This document shows positions 1 to 10,089 of a stretch of 64,000 nucleotides of DNA, piece after piece. Numbering within the stretch: the stretch's first letter is position 1; each line of letters opens with the position of its first letter. The translations under genes were made by a program, and so were the position numbers. Origin of the DNA: Paragonimus skrjabini miyazakii. Taxonomy: Eukaryota; Platyhelminthes; Trematoda; Plagiorchiida; Troglotrematidae. The stretch lies in contig JTDE01000259.1 of NCBI GenBank assembly GCA_014338405.1, positions 50,299 to 114,298 on the forward strand, written 5' to 3'. The notes under the pieces were generated by a model. It was not told the DNA's origin. It did no database searches and was given only the letters and a program-made list of their open reading frames with translations.

Positions 1-600
1 ACAGTGGGCGCCGGAACCAGACAGTGTTATCATGCAGGAGTTCGTTCAGAAAAGTGGGTTGGTTCACTTCATATGTCCTGCTTCTGTGTTGGTGGAGAAG
101 TTGTTTTGAAAGGTTTACAGATATAGAGAAAAAAAGACAAAGGCAAATAAAAGAAAACTTCAATGAACCTACTTATGTGTAGTCATAGAATCAATGATCA
201 TTGACACACAAATTCTACCAGATATGCGCACGTAATGCTCTGTGGAACGGGGCCAGATTGATGGATAGAAGACGTGTAGCGCAGGTTTTCTTTTACGTAA
301 AAACTTTAGTAAACTTTTAAAACTGTCAACTAATTCAGCCATACTGCAGAGTTTCTTAAGGCATTTCAGTGTGAACAGACAGTAAATGTGCAGCAGTTCT
401 GTATACAGAGTAACCTATGCAACATATAATCTACTTTCAGCGAGTGATCCTTCAAGCGTTCATTCGTGTTCAGTGGAAGGAGGTGTGTCCGTCGATAACT
501 TGGAGTATGGAATATTTTGTGGCTAAAAATTAAGTCTCTCCTAAAGTTTTTGTAACTTTTGATGAGTAGCAGATGATTTTGGTTTATGTATAGATTGAGC
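1..600. other. no recognisable feature
   Basis: Only short, chance-like reading frames on both strands. No repeat shared with the rest of the window, splice-bounded exon or RNA motif was recognised. Confidence 0.5.
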
Positions 601-604
601 ATCG

Positions 605-775
605 CTTGCAATTGATCTCAGTTGTTGCATTCCTATAGACTTTTCAGTCGGCCCCTTTCGAAAAGAAGCACTGGACTTGAGTTTTGCGCTTCTTAGAGCT
701 CGTCACTAGTGCATATCTTTGCCACGGTTTGAGTGTGGATCCCAGTCAGGCTTTCATGATTCCTGTGATTTTAAC
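605..775 (-). mobile_element. family A hammerhead SINE, degraded copy
   Basis: Read on the minus strand, this copy has the family order: tRNA-related head side, hammerhead ribozyme, then a tail containing the words CTTTTCAGTCGGCCCC and TTGATCTCAGTTGTTGCATT in plus-strand spelling. The ribozyme lies at 668-712. Stem I is kept in part, but C3 of the core has become G (GTGACGA instead of CTGACGA) and the conserved GAAA reads AAAA. It should therefore be catalytically dead. It faces a second copy (915-1085) in the opposite orientation about 140 bp away. Family membership rests on alignment by eye with the copies at 4055, 23440, 35880 and 60664. Confidence 0.75.
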
Positions 776-914
776 TTGGAGTGAAGTCCTAGTCGAGCGG
801 TCGTCAATGACAGGGCAGTCACTGTCTTCTCTTAAGGCGATCGGGCAGTCTGAGGATTACACACACGTGATTGTGGTTGATGGTTCACATATGTTGATTC
901 CGTCGTGTCTAATG

Positions 915-1085
915 TGTGGTAAATGGCAGAGTGGTGAGCAAGGTTACCTCATGAAAGTGTGGCTGGAGCTCTAGTCCTAGTTGTGGCAAGGATATGCACT
1001 ACTAACGAGTTCCAACGGGAGCGAAACTCCAGCTTGTGTAGTTACTAGAGAACTAACTTAATTTAACTGAAGATTTGTATAATCC
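915..1085 (+). mobile_element. family A hammerhead SINE, degraded copy
   Basis: Plus-strand copy that aligns with the 60664 element from its head (AAGGTTACCTCATGAAAG, against GGTTGCCTCATGAACAG there), through a GTGGCAAGGATATGCACTA block, into the ribozyme at 996-1041. The core reads CTAACGA, so invariant G5 is now A. The GCGAAAC block is intact. The cleavage-site GTC has been replaced by GCT. It forms an inverted pair with the copy at 605-775. Confidence 0.7.
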
Positions 1086-1089
1086 CCAT

Positions 1090-3030
1090 AGTTCCTCTAG
1101 TGGTCAATCTCGCCACACTTAAAATAAGTGCAAAAGCCTTGTTTAGGGTAAGGGGGACTGATCTATGTGCCTGTTTTCAGGTGCAGGTGGATTGTATAGG
1201 CGAACATAGTAGGAAACTCTTCAAGGTGGCATGTTCCGTGAGTCAACCCCAGGAGGTCCACTGTAGTTTCAGCCTTTCAATCATGGCTAATCAATTTGTA
1301 GACATATTAGCTCTCTGTCACTAGGAACCCTAGATCTTGTTTGCAAACTGATACAAGCAACTTAGTGTAGACCTGGTTACAGTGAGCACAAGTGTGATGG
1401 CCAATATGCATCTGTAGACCTCGAACAACAAGCCATTTTTTTGGTTTAGACTGTTTAAATCACTTTGTAGTGTTTCAACATCTTGTGCCCTCTAGAACTC
1501 ACCGGAGTTGTGTGCCATCAGCCGAAAATAGAGTTGACGATTGGGCGATGTTGAGTAATTTAAGAACGAAAAAAGAGCAACAGAGGTCCTATGGTGAATC
1601 CTTGTGAAACACTTCTGTTGGCAAGGAACCACCCTAATAAATGACTATTTTACACCTGAAGTTAAGCCTACGTTCAGTTACATACTTCTCAATGACGCAA
1701 TAATCACGGAGTTTCCTTAGAAAGACAGAATTTATAGCCCTGTCAAGTAATTTGGAAAAGTCAAGTTGAACAAAATTAATTGTCAGCTGTAGGCTTACAG
1801 TCATGAGCAACCATCAGCCTCAAGACGCATGATTAACCCTTATGGAAACTGTACCGTTCCTTGGTGATAGGTTCGCGGTCTATTACGCTTGTCCCTAGGG
1901 AATCTACCGGTAAACTCTCCATTTCTTTGGAGATCACTGGAAGCTAAGATATGAGTCAACATATATGGCTAGGCCATTTCCACGGTTATCTTTAAAAATT
2001 GGTAGACATACATTTGACAAGTAGTGACTAAAATTACTCTCAGTGGTTCTGATAACACGGCGACACAGTTTTTGCGAAAACAATGGGGTGGTTTCGTATT
2101 ATTGTTACTTATTGTCGTTAGTTTCAGTGGGGCCGTATGAAAAGGACACCATCGGTTGTAATTCGAGCTCATCATAACTGTGGTGTCAACTTACATGCGA
2201 TCTCTTTAACATAATTGTTAATGTTCACCTCGTTAGACATCCAGCTAATCACAATGTGCGTTGCACGCTAAGACCATGTTTCGCTATACGTTTGCCCGTT
2301 TTCAGTCTTAACAGTGTTTATGTTACAGTTGTGACTGCTTGCCGTATAGTTCACTGACGTGTATTATGAAGTCATATTGAATGCAATACACATACCCTTC
2401 TAAGGGTCCGAGTATAGGTATGTTACGTTGAATATAGGTTTATATAATGACTATAATTTTTGTGGATTAGCTATCTGTAGGCAAAGTACTCATCTTTATA
2501 GATTTTTGCACAAGCCAGGTGTTAATTAATTAAGATTATTTATGGCATTTATTAGTGTCCTCGAAACGGGTTACAAGTGATAGATTGGGCGTGTGCTATT
2601 ATAGTTTGATAGTTGCCATTAGGCCAACTGAATTTTGGGCGTAGCTTGTGAGATTCATTAGGAAAAGGTATCTCATAATAATTATAAATAGAAACACAAG
2701 CTATATTTTATTGTATCAAATACTACTGCTAACAATACCTTGGGGATTTCACTGGCAAAAGATCAAACAACGCAGGTGAAAGTTTCGATTGACATAGATA
2801 ACTTTGTTGAAGTGACACAAATAAACGGGCATGGAGCAAAACGTTTTTGTAAAGCGAGCGTAGGTGTATAGTGGGTATGTTTACTGGTCAACAATATTAC
2901 AGAATGACCTTATATACATACGGCCCTAGGTGTGCGTTGTGCACTAAACAAAACAAATTTTCGTGTTTGTCATGCCAATCTGCTGAAAATAAGTAATCAT
3001 CATGTATTACTCATGAGTAGTCAAACGGAA
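1090..3030. other. no recognisable feature
   Basis: About 1.9 kb of AT-leaning sequence with only short reading frames. No similarity to the repeats elsewhere in the window and no convincing exon. Confidence 0.5.
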
Positions 3031-3032
3031 GC

Positions 3033-3371
3033 ATATGTGAGTACCGGGCCACTTACATAGGCAGAACGGAGCGCCAGTTACGTCATCGGGTCAACGAACA
3101 CATTCCAGTTTGGGTTCGCAAAACACTCATGGATACAACAATACCGGGATCAAGTCAGAATGTAACCAGTCACAGGGAACCAGCATCATCGATCGCCGGA
3201 CACCTGTTGACTTGTCGACCCCAACTGAACCTGGAGAAGGCGTTTCGAATACGTTACGCAACAAAAAATCGAAGGCTTCTCCGGTTCGCGGAGGCGGTAG
3301 CAATTAGCAAATGGAAGCCACCCCTCTGTGTACAGAAAGACTTGTTCGTCAGTACCAAATTGCCCTGGTAA
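3033..3371 (+). pseudogene. Penelope-like element, GIY-YIG endonuclease C-terminal half
   Basis: Conceptual translation from 3033 runs without a stop to the TAA at 3369-3371. It starts in the GIY-YIG nuclease with the motif ATYIGRTERQL, then NEHIPVWV, the SSIAGHL block that precedes the family's TGH-like segment, NRRLLRFAEAVAI, and the closing KPPLCVQKDL...LPW. In PLEs this nuclease follows the reverse transcriptase and nicks the target site. The reverse transcriptase is missing, and a stop at 3018-3020 ends the frame upstream, so this is a 5'-truncated copy, as expected for a PLE. The stop is followed at once by an imperfect TG-rich tract. The homologous tail at 62197-62290 has the same arrangement. 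Confidence 0.88.
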
Positions 3372-3545
3372 TTGACGTGTATGGATGTGCGTGAGTGTGC
3401 GTGTGTTGGTGTGGTTGTTGATTTTGTTGTTTAGCTTCACAATGCCCACTGAACTTTGCTATATAAACACACAGACTGCAGTATGTACCTGATGAGATGC
3501 AGCGAAATGTGCTCGAGAGATACACTGTACAAAAAACTGTTTCTG
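3372..3545 (+). mobile_element. Penelope-like element 3' region with TATA-like word and hammerhead-like motif
   Basis: After the stop codon come an imperfect TG microsatellite (about 3374-3420), then GCTATATAAACAC at 3459-3471, then CTGATGAG (3489-3496), CGAAA (3503-3507) and TGTGCTCGAGAGAT. The same order and about 80% identity by eye is found on the minus strand at 62025-62160 in a second PLE remnant, so the whole block is element sequence. CTGATGAG and CGAAA are the two hammerhead core words, but the 6-nt spacer between them cannot form a normal stem II. Known PLE terminal repeats carry hammerhead ribozymes; calling this one is inference. Confidence 0.6.
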
Positions 3546-3774
3546 ACTTCTATGTTCAAATATGGTTAGGTGTTAAAGTAACTGAGGGCATATATGGAGT
3601 GCTGTGTTGCAAGAAATGATGTATGCCATATACGAACTTGATTTTGAAAACTGTGACGTCCTATGCTTATTGTTATGTACAGATGAGTGTTTGTAAATTA
3701 ACCGGTGTTGAAGTATATGCAACAAGTTAGTAGTAAGAGGTTTGGCTGATAAATCTGAACGTTACTTACAGTTG

Positions 3775-3965
3775 AGCACAACTGTCACATTCTCGAAGTC
3801 TTCCTCATCAGCCATTTTCGAGAAGAAACTAGACTTGAGTTTCGCTACTGTTAGTGATCGTCAGTAGTGTATATGCTTGCCACGGCCGGGATGGCAATTG
3901 TAATCATACTTTCAAGTCGCAACCTTGTCGGCCACAGCGCCATTGCACTCACATCAGATATGACT
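3775..3965 (-). mobile_element. family A hammerhead SINE, degraded copy
   Basis: Minus-strand copy. The ribozyme region (3827-3869) keeps the CTGACGA core word, the GCGAAAC word and the GTC cleavage site. Stem II has decayed: the two arms TCACT and GTAGC no longer pair. The head side keeps TGCTTGCCACGGCCGG in plus-strand spelling. About 100 bp separate it from the copy at 4055-4330, which has the same orientation. Confidence 0.7.
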
Positions 3966-4054
3966 GAATTAACATACGCAAACGTTGTGGTTTGTTAAAC
4001 CGCCAATTCTGTTCACTTGTGGTTAGTCTTAGGTTGGACTAAAACAGATTGTTT

Positions 4055-4330
4055 CAAAATTGAACACCATCCACACTTGATCTCAGTCTTTGCATTCAGA
4101 TAAGCGTTTTGGCTAGCCCACTTCGAAAGGAAACACTAGACTCGAGTTTCGTTCTTATTAGACTCCATCAGTAGTGCATATCCTTGTCCGGATCGGAGTT
4201 CTCACTTTGACCATAATGCTTGTGAGGCTGGCGTGTTAACCACAAAGCCAGCAACATCATAATAGGCATGAAAGAATGATCGAGTCCAGACGCTCAACCA
4301 CAACCTTGTATGAATGGTGTTCAGAACAGA
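4055..4330 (-). mobile_element. family A hammerhead SINE, longest readable copy on this strand
   Basis: This copy shows both ends of the family. On the minus strand it begins with a tRNA-like head containing the box-A-like word GTTGTGGTTGAGCGTC. It continues through CACACGCC-type sequence to the ribozyme (4133-4177) and ends in the tail ending GCAAAGACTGAGATCAAG. The head aligns with 60664-60730. A GAACACCAT word next to the far end also recurs near the copy at 23440. The ribozyme has one clear core lesion, A9 to G. Confidence 0.75.
4133..4177 (-). ncRNA. family A hammerhead ribozyme, one core mutation
   Basis: Minus-strand reading: stem I GCACTA with TAGTGT, core CTGATGG (A9 to G), a stem II region, intact CGAAAC, palindromic stem III ACTCGAGT, and cleavage-site GTC. 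A9 is invariant in active hammerheads, so strong loss of activity is expected. Everything else required is present. Confidence 0.65.
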
Positions 4331-4539
4331 TTTTATTCTTTTTTCAAACTTTCTTATAACTTTCTTATAACTATAGGGGTAATTCTATGTACACTTTTGT
4401 TTATCGCCGATGCATTGAAGCCGTAAGCTTGTGATACGAATTTACCGGATATACGCCACCACCATACGCGTTACAGTTATATATATGTACAAATATACAT
4501 GAATAAAAGTGAAAGCCGAACACCGAGCAATGGGTATTT

Positions 4540-4583
4540 ATTGTGACGTTTCAAACCCGCATTAGGAATCCTTGTCAAACAAC
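4540..4583 (-). ncRNA. minimal hammerhead ribozyme, Penelope type, decayed
   Basis: On the minus strand: stem I arms GTTGT and ACAAT pair over 5 bp (one wobble). The core reads TTGACAA where CTGANGA is required (C3 to T, G8 to A). Stem II is GGATTC and GGGTTT around the loop CTAATGC, all six pairs possible with several G-U wobbles. GAAAC and cleavage site GTC are intact. Stem III is the bare palindrome ACGT, the ultra-short form known from PLE hammerheads, which work as dimers. The lesions are all transitions, consistent with age. Confidence 0.6.
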
Positions 4584-4599
4584 ATGTTGATGGTCGTCA

Positions 4600-5670
4600 G
4601 CATGTCTGTTTGTCTGTCGCTTGTGTTCACCGTAGTTGTGCGACCAATGGAATGTAGTGAATGTCGAGGTCAATGTATCTCTTGAAAGCATTATGAAAGA
4701 AGATCGTTCTTGCTTCCATTTTGCTAATCCGATCACTGGAGTCCGCCAGCTTGGCTCGCGGTTGCGCAGTGTTGCTAAAGATGCGACTGTTGGTTCTCCC
4801 GTCGCAATGCTAAGTGATGCTTGTTTAGACGTGCTTCAACTGTTTACCAGTTTCGCCTACGTAGGCTTGACCATAGTCTTGGCAGTGAATAGAGTATATT
4901 ACACGTGTTTGCTCATGCGCTACAACTGTATCTTTGAGTATGCAAAGCCTACTTCGAATGTTGTTTGTTGGCCTGTGGGCGATTTTGACTGCAAATTTTC
5001 CCATAATGCGCTCAATTTTCTATGGGGCTCCGTTTAGGTATGGTAAAGCGATGGACTTTTTTCTTGTGCAGTTCGATACAACACTCAGTCGGGTCTTGTT
5101 GCATGCGTTTATGAATGGATTAGAGTAGCCGTCTGATGTGAATACCTCACAAAGTCGTTCTGTTTTGCTTTTTTGTAGTTCAAGCATTCTGCAGTGGGTG
5201 GTTACTCGACGATATAAGTTTCGCGCACAATATTTTTTTGTGATTGTATAGTTGAAACTGAACGACAATACAGTGTTGTTAGTTGTTGGTTTGCGATACA
5301 CTGTCGTGTATATGGTTACACCAGATTGTCTTAATAACGGTACATCCAGGATCGGCGTGTGGACGTTGGTTTCTACTTACTCAGTGCACATATATTTATA
5401 TATATGCACATGTACTTGGTTAAATGATCCACTCCAAGTCTACATAATTTCTAATCATGATTTTGTCTCGAATGATTGAATCAAAGCACTGGATTAGCAA
5501 ACTTCAGCTGCTTCCACTAGGTTAAGTTGTAAGATAATATTGTATTTTGCAGATAAAAGTATTCAAAGGCAAGTGAAATAGTGATTTTCACTTTCGTGTC
5601 GCTTTGATATTTCTCACGTTACAGTAACATACGATATTCCCAAATAAACCGGTTGACTAACTTACATTTT
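4600..5670. other. no recognised gene
   Basis: Contains a plus-strand open frame of 133 codons at 4636-5037 with a hydrophobic central stretch, but no family motif, no splice support and no codon pattern that would raise it above chance. No other structure seen, except the adjacent PLE 3' motif at 5680. Confidence 0.4.
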
Positions 5671-5679
5671 CTGTAGTTT

Positions 5680-5715
5680 ATAGTCAAAACATTTCGTTCC
5701 TCTGATGGACTTGAA
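5680..5715 (-). other. possible 3' motif of the Penelope-like element at 5900-8085
   Basis: On the minus strand the sequence has ATCAGAGGAACGAAATGTTTTGAC, which resembles the CGAAATGTGCTCGAG part of the 3' motif at 3503-3516. A TG-rich stretch (about 5780-5815, minus-strand TGTTCATGTGTACATTTGTG) precedes it, as in the other PLE tails. The first core word is lost here, so this is a weak call. Confidence 0.3.
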
Positions 5716-5899
5716 TAAGGCAATGATAAGAGGCAAATCATGTGATGTTCGTCGGAGTAACATTCCGATTACACAAGAACACACAAATGTACACATGAAC
5801 AAACATGATCACACGAACTAATTTCAGACGGTAAGAAAAAATTCCACATGGACAGAATTAACGGCTTAAAGGATTAGACAAACAGACATGAAACTTAAA

Positions 5900-6240
5900 A
5901 TTAAAATACTGAAGTTGCTGACCACCAACGCGACCGCAACGTCAACACAAATTGTTTTTGAACATAAAGGAGGTATTTTATTGCCTAATAATCAAAGCCT
6001 CAACAAACTGGAGCGTAAGTTTCTCGTCGTTTTGAAAAATCCTGTTTGGATTAGTTGTTTTGCTATCGATGACAGTGACTGTAGTCCATCGGACTTTATA
6101 CACGCGCCTGGCGTTTCTAGTTATGTTTATAGCCAATTGGGAACATGCTACTTGGTCCGAGAGGCTAGCTGTCGGTTAATTTTCCCTATTTGGCTCTGCA
6201 ACCACAAGAATAGTTGTATAAACAATGGGATTTGAAGAAC
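5900..6240 (-). pseudogene. Penelope-like element, GIY-YIG endonuclease, degraded
   Basis: Three minus-strand frames must be combined to read this domain. In order they give HCLYNYSCGCRAK (the cysteine-rich entry to the nuclease), IGKINRQLASRTK-stop-HVPNWL (the YIGRT...EHVPNWL block), LSSIAKQLIQTG, and LQFVEALIIRQ followed by a C-terminal F-x-x-N-N-L-C. All are family signature positions in the right order. The YIG motif has lost its Y, and at least three frameshifts or stops interrupt the frame. This continues the reverse transcriptase at 6353-7440 in the same orientation. The plus-strand open frame here (5888-6235) is a shadow. Confidence 0.75.
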
Positions 6241-6352
6241 GTAGACTGTTTGTTCGTAGCTGAGTTGACTGGTAAGGCTTTGATTCGTTGTATTATACAG
6301 TTTTACCGCGTTATATGGTTAGGATAAAGCAGCTGTCATCGTTAGCTAGTCG

Positions 6353-7440
6353 TCAGCTAGAAACGGGAACCCTAAGTACAACATCTTTGATACCGTTGTT
6401 TCTTGTATCCTTGGAATGGTGACACTGGTACACTTTTTGATACATTGTAGGGTACCCTTTGGCCCACATTGTGCTTAGTTCTATTGACGGACTCTCTTCC
6501 GTCTTTAGCCTCCGTGTTCTGTTAAAAAGCGTACGAATTAAGCTACCCTTGAATTGCGCAGAACAGAAGCTTTCGAAGTGCACATAACGTCCCGTCCAAG
6601 TGGGCCTTCTGTAGATGGATCTTCCTATCGTGCCATCTGACCTTTGGATAGCTAGAACGTCCAGGAAAGAAAGGCAGTTTTTTACCCCGTACCCTGTAGC
6701 TACCTTGAGGTTTAAATGTTCCGGAAGTAACTCCAAGAATAACACCTTGGGATCACCCAAATTCTCAAAAGTGGCCAGGATTTCGTCTAGGTAACGGTTG
6801 TACAATACTGACTTTCACGAGCCTTTCACGAGCCATACAGAAATCAGCCAGGAATAGACCCACGTGACTACCCATTACAACCCCGTTCACTTGCCGGAAA
6901 GTAAACACTTGGAGGGTGAACTTTGCAGCAAATATGTACATGAGTATTAATGATTTAGTTCGGACTTTGATATAGGAAAAGAAGAATTGCCACTTAGAAT
7001 TGAACTGCAAATGTTATCAACCGTTTCATGCAGCGGAATATTAGTGAAAAGTGACGTCAAATCGAATGAACATTAGTTTGTCCTGAACAGCTAAACCGTC
7101 CACGCAACTCACGAGTTCAAAGCCATCTTTCAGACTGTACTTATCGGCAAGTTTTCTGATCGGTTCAAGCAGATCAGCTAGCCAACGGGCTAACCTATGC
7201 TGCGGTACGTTGCACACTGATATAACAGGCCGAAGTGGGACACTGAGCTTGCGGGTTTTGGGCAGTCTATACATATGCGACGTGCGTGTGCCCGTTGGCT
7301 TCAACAGCTTGTGTTGGTCTGCAGAAATCACGACATTTATCCTAAGTTCTTTTAAGCCGGAGATAATGTTCGTATCTAATTCCTGGACGTTTTCATGAGT
7401 GAACATGTCGGTGAACATATGTTTTTGATAATTCATCTTT
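6353..7440 (-). pseudogene. Penelope-like element, reverse transcriptase, frameshifted
   Basis: Reverse transcriptase of a PLE in three minus-strand frames. 7041-7436 carries the early motifs MYRLPKTRKLSVPLRPVISV and PQHRLARWLADLLEP and ends near motif A (RFDVTFH, then FTNIPL in another frame). 6765-7010 carries the QVNG-x-x-MGS...LADF block. 6353-6805 carries motif C and the region after it, FLDVLAIQRSDGTIGRSIY and TWTGRYVHF. The catalytic YxDD is YLDE here. With that change, the shifts and the lost nuclease YIG, the copy cannot be autonomous. No protein should be made from it. Upstream sequence to 8085 supplies the N-terminal part. Confidence 0.88.
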
Positions 7441-8085
7441 AGGCCGGTACAATTATATAAGGAGTTAATGCAGTTAGATCGAGATATCTATCAGACTTAT
7501 TACAAAGTAACTAGGTCACTAGTCAGTCAGTTGGTGATGGCTTGATTGGTCGGTTATGTCACACTTGTCCATTGGCTTGACCGCGCAGGTTGACCATCGA
7601 TCCGGCGGATTTGTGGCCATGGTAGGTGCAGCGCCTGAATAAACCGTTTCTTGGTGACATAATACCGGGTCAAACAGCCTGATTCTACAAGCCTCGGCAA
7701 TACAAAAACTTCTGGGTGTCACCGAAAGTTTCAAACGTTTTATCCATTAACACGAATCAGTTGAGCTTTCGTCCAGACTTAACATCAATCAGTTCTTATT
7801 TTGTTTTAATTCCTTCATACTTTAAAAGTGTGCCGGTGTTAATAGACTGTAATACTTTTGTTTGTAATTCTTATGTTCATAGGCGACATTCACCCATTTT
7901 TTCGTTTTTCCTCAGATGTCTGTAGATGTTGCTGGAGTTGATCGTAAATGCTTTCAAACTGGGCATATAACCCAAGTTCTTCATTTTCCGGTAATATAGG
8001 AAATTTCACTTTTAAATAAGGAGCTTCTATCTGGACCCACTTTAGCGTTTCTGGCAACAGATTGGTAACATATCTGTTCAACTAC
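7441..8085 (-). pseudogene. Penelope-like element, N-terminal region
   Basis: 7890-8081 reads as 63 codons with LLPETLKWVQ and LYAQFESIYDQLQQHL. This is the helical segment that precedes the reverse transcriptase in PLE proteins. Downstream fragments in two frames give AHF-stop-SMKELKQNKN and VLMDKTFETFGDTQKFL, matching the 'KPDKG...VLMD...F' stretch found just before the RT fingers. The segment joins the RT remnant at 7436 in the same orientation, so about 2.2 kb of one element is present. The assignment is by remembered family pattern and is less certain than for the RT. Confidence 0.6.
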
Positions 8086-8689
8086 ACAGCAAGTAAAGTC
8101 ATAATTGAAACTAGACAAAACGAATCATGCAATGATTTTGTCACTTTCATTTTCGTACTTTATAGAAAAGTATTACAAAAATTCATACATTTCATTCGAC
8201 AAACAATCGGCAGATCGTTGACAATAGGTCACATGTTTCCGTGAATCTCTTTGACCGGCTCTAACTTTTGCTGATAAAATTCCATGTGGGTTTTAGTTAT
8301 TCGGTTGAAGTTAGAACTAATAGTTTTCAGGTTACATAATCCGAGTATCTTCGTGAACTCCTGTGGAGACGGGCACTTAGGGAGACATGATTTACAATAT
8401 CGAATACGCTGACGTTCGACTACTAACTTACACCTGAGACAAAGAAGTTTATCAAGCTTATTGGTAGTCTCTTTGGAAAGGTTTTCTAGTTAGTTGTAAA
8501 GTTTATTTCAGATGCAATGAAATGCGTAGATCAGCATCATTTGCCAGAAGTGTAGAGAAACTCAGTCCCCCTGGTGTCCCTGGATAACATTAAAATTTTG
8601 TATGGTGAAAGAAGCATTACTCATGAGTTAGGTAATAATTCGGTCACATCCGATGTAAGATTATTGGCGAAGCTACCTTCATGGTTACT

Positions 8690-8845
8690 TCATGAATTGG
8701 CAGACTGGAGTTGAGACCTCGCATATAGGTGTGGATATGCAGTGCCGATAAGCTAGAACAGGAGCAGCATTCAAGTTGAATTTTTCGAAAGAAGCCGGTT
8801 GAACCATTTGACTGCGAATGTTACTGTTGTCACCTGTGAGTGACG
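8690..8845 (+). mobile_element. family A hammerhead SINE, very degraded
   Basis: Aligns by eye with the 60664 copy: GGAGTT, GGATATGCA, AGCAG, then TTCGAAAGAAGCCGGTTGAA (family: TTCAAAGGGGGCCGACTGGAA) and GCGAATGTTACTGTTG. The ribozyme core is not recognisable any more. Confidence 0.45.
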
Positions 8846-10085
8846 CTCATTTCACATGTAGTCATTTTGTCACTATAAGTCAGATATCGCTCACAAGTAC
8901 TTCCATTCACTTTTCAACTAGCCGTTTTCAAATATAGACACTAAACACGAACCTCCCACTTGTTATAGGTGGCCATCAATGCAAATAATTGCTAAGACTG
9001 AACTTTGAACTCTGAACCACGTTCTTATGAAACAATCACGTTGAACATTACGACGTTGACGTGTTTTATTCAATAGATGCATTTACTCTGTACTTTAGTT
9101 TTGTCGCACGGTTTAGGATTACCACCACAACGTTAAACATTTCTTTTTGCGAGCACCGATTGAATTTGACAAACGTGTTGTTTTGACAACTTTACTAACA
9201 ACAGTAGTATGGAGGACGCAAATTACAGATGTGAATGCAAACCACTAACAAGACAACAATCCTAGTTACTACCAATAATTCTGTGGGATAGGAACAAAGC
9301 GAAAAACGAAGGTGACGGATGTGACAAGAACGGGTTAACAAGCTTTGCTATTCGCTTTAGTGCAATATGTAGGTTATTTGTGCTGGTGGGGATAAATGCG
9401 GGTATGCGTTACACAACACAGTGCAACCTATATCTTACATGTGACTTAAATTTTGATAGAAAAACTAAAATGTTTATATTTCAGCAAAAATACATATTAT
9501 TTATCAATAGTTTTTACCAACTTTTTTTAATCTCTTCACTCATTAATATATTACCTTATGTAAAGGTTAATTCCATTAAATAATTAAACATCACAAAAGT
9601 CCGTACACAATATTATTTTGGACACAAAAGATGGCAGTCCTCCTTACCCCCGTCATACATCCCGTGAACTCTGATGACACACATTAAAGATCATAGCAGA
9701 GAATAGAATTAACTGATGTAGGACCAGTCAACTTTGATGAATAAAGTCCAATGTTTACAGTTAATTCAATTAGTTAATGCGTAAAATGTCAATCATGTGG
9801 TTAGAATGCTTCGATAGATTATTGCATTGACGTGGGCGAATTACTGGGATGGGCGGATTTTTCGATATGCAGTCATCAGTGATCTAAGCATATTGTACAT
9901 GAAATGCGAACATTCGGTTCGACTCTAGTGCGAACACTTCCTTGAAAAATTAGTGTACATAGAACAGGAATCACAGGTGATTTTTCTGGTTACGTGAGTC
10001 CACAAGTCGGTAGTTCAGCAAGGAATGGTCGGAAGCGGCAGAAATAAAGAATGTTTTCACTCATCTTCCTATTCTCGTAGAAGTC
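8846..10085. other. no recognisable feature
   Basis: AT-rich stretch (especially 9460-9600) with no coding pattern, repeat or RNA motif that could be supported. Confidence 0.45.
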
Positions 10086-10089
10086 GTAA

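Noticed and set aside
684..974. 96-codon open frame (+)
   Set aside because: It runs through the SINE copy at 605-775 in antisense, has no family motif and no splice support.
3186..3449. 87-codon open frame (-) with HTRTHIHTRQ
   Set aside because: Antisense shadow of the PLE nuclease tail and TG tract.
5888..6235. 115-codon open frame (+)
   Set aside because: Shadow of the GIY-YIG remnant, whose signature motifs are on the minus strand.
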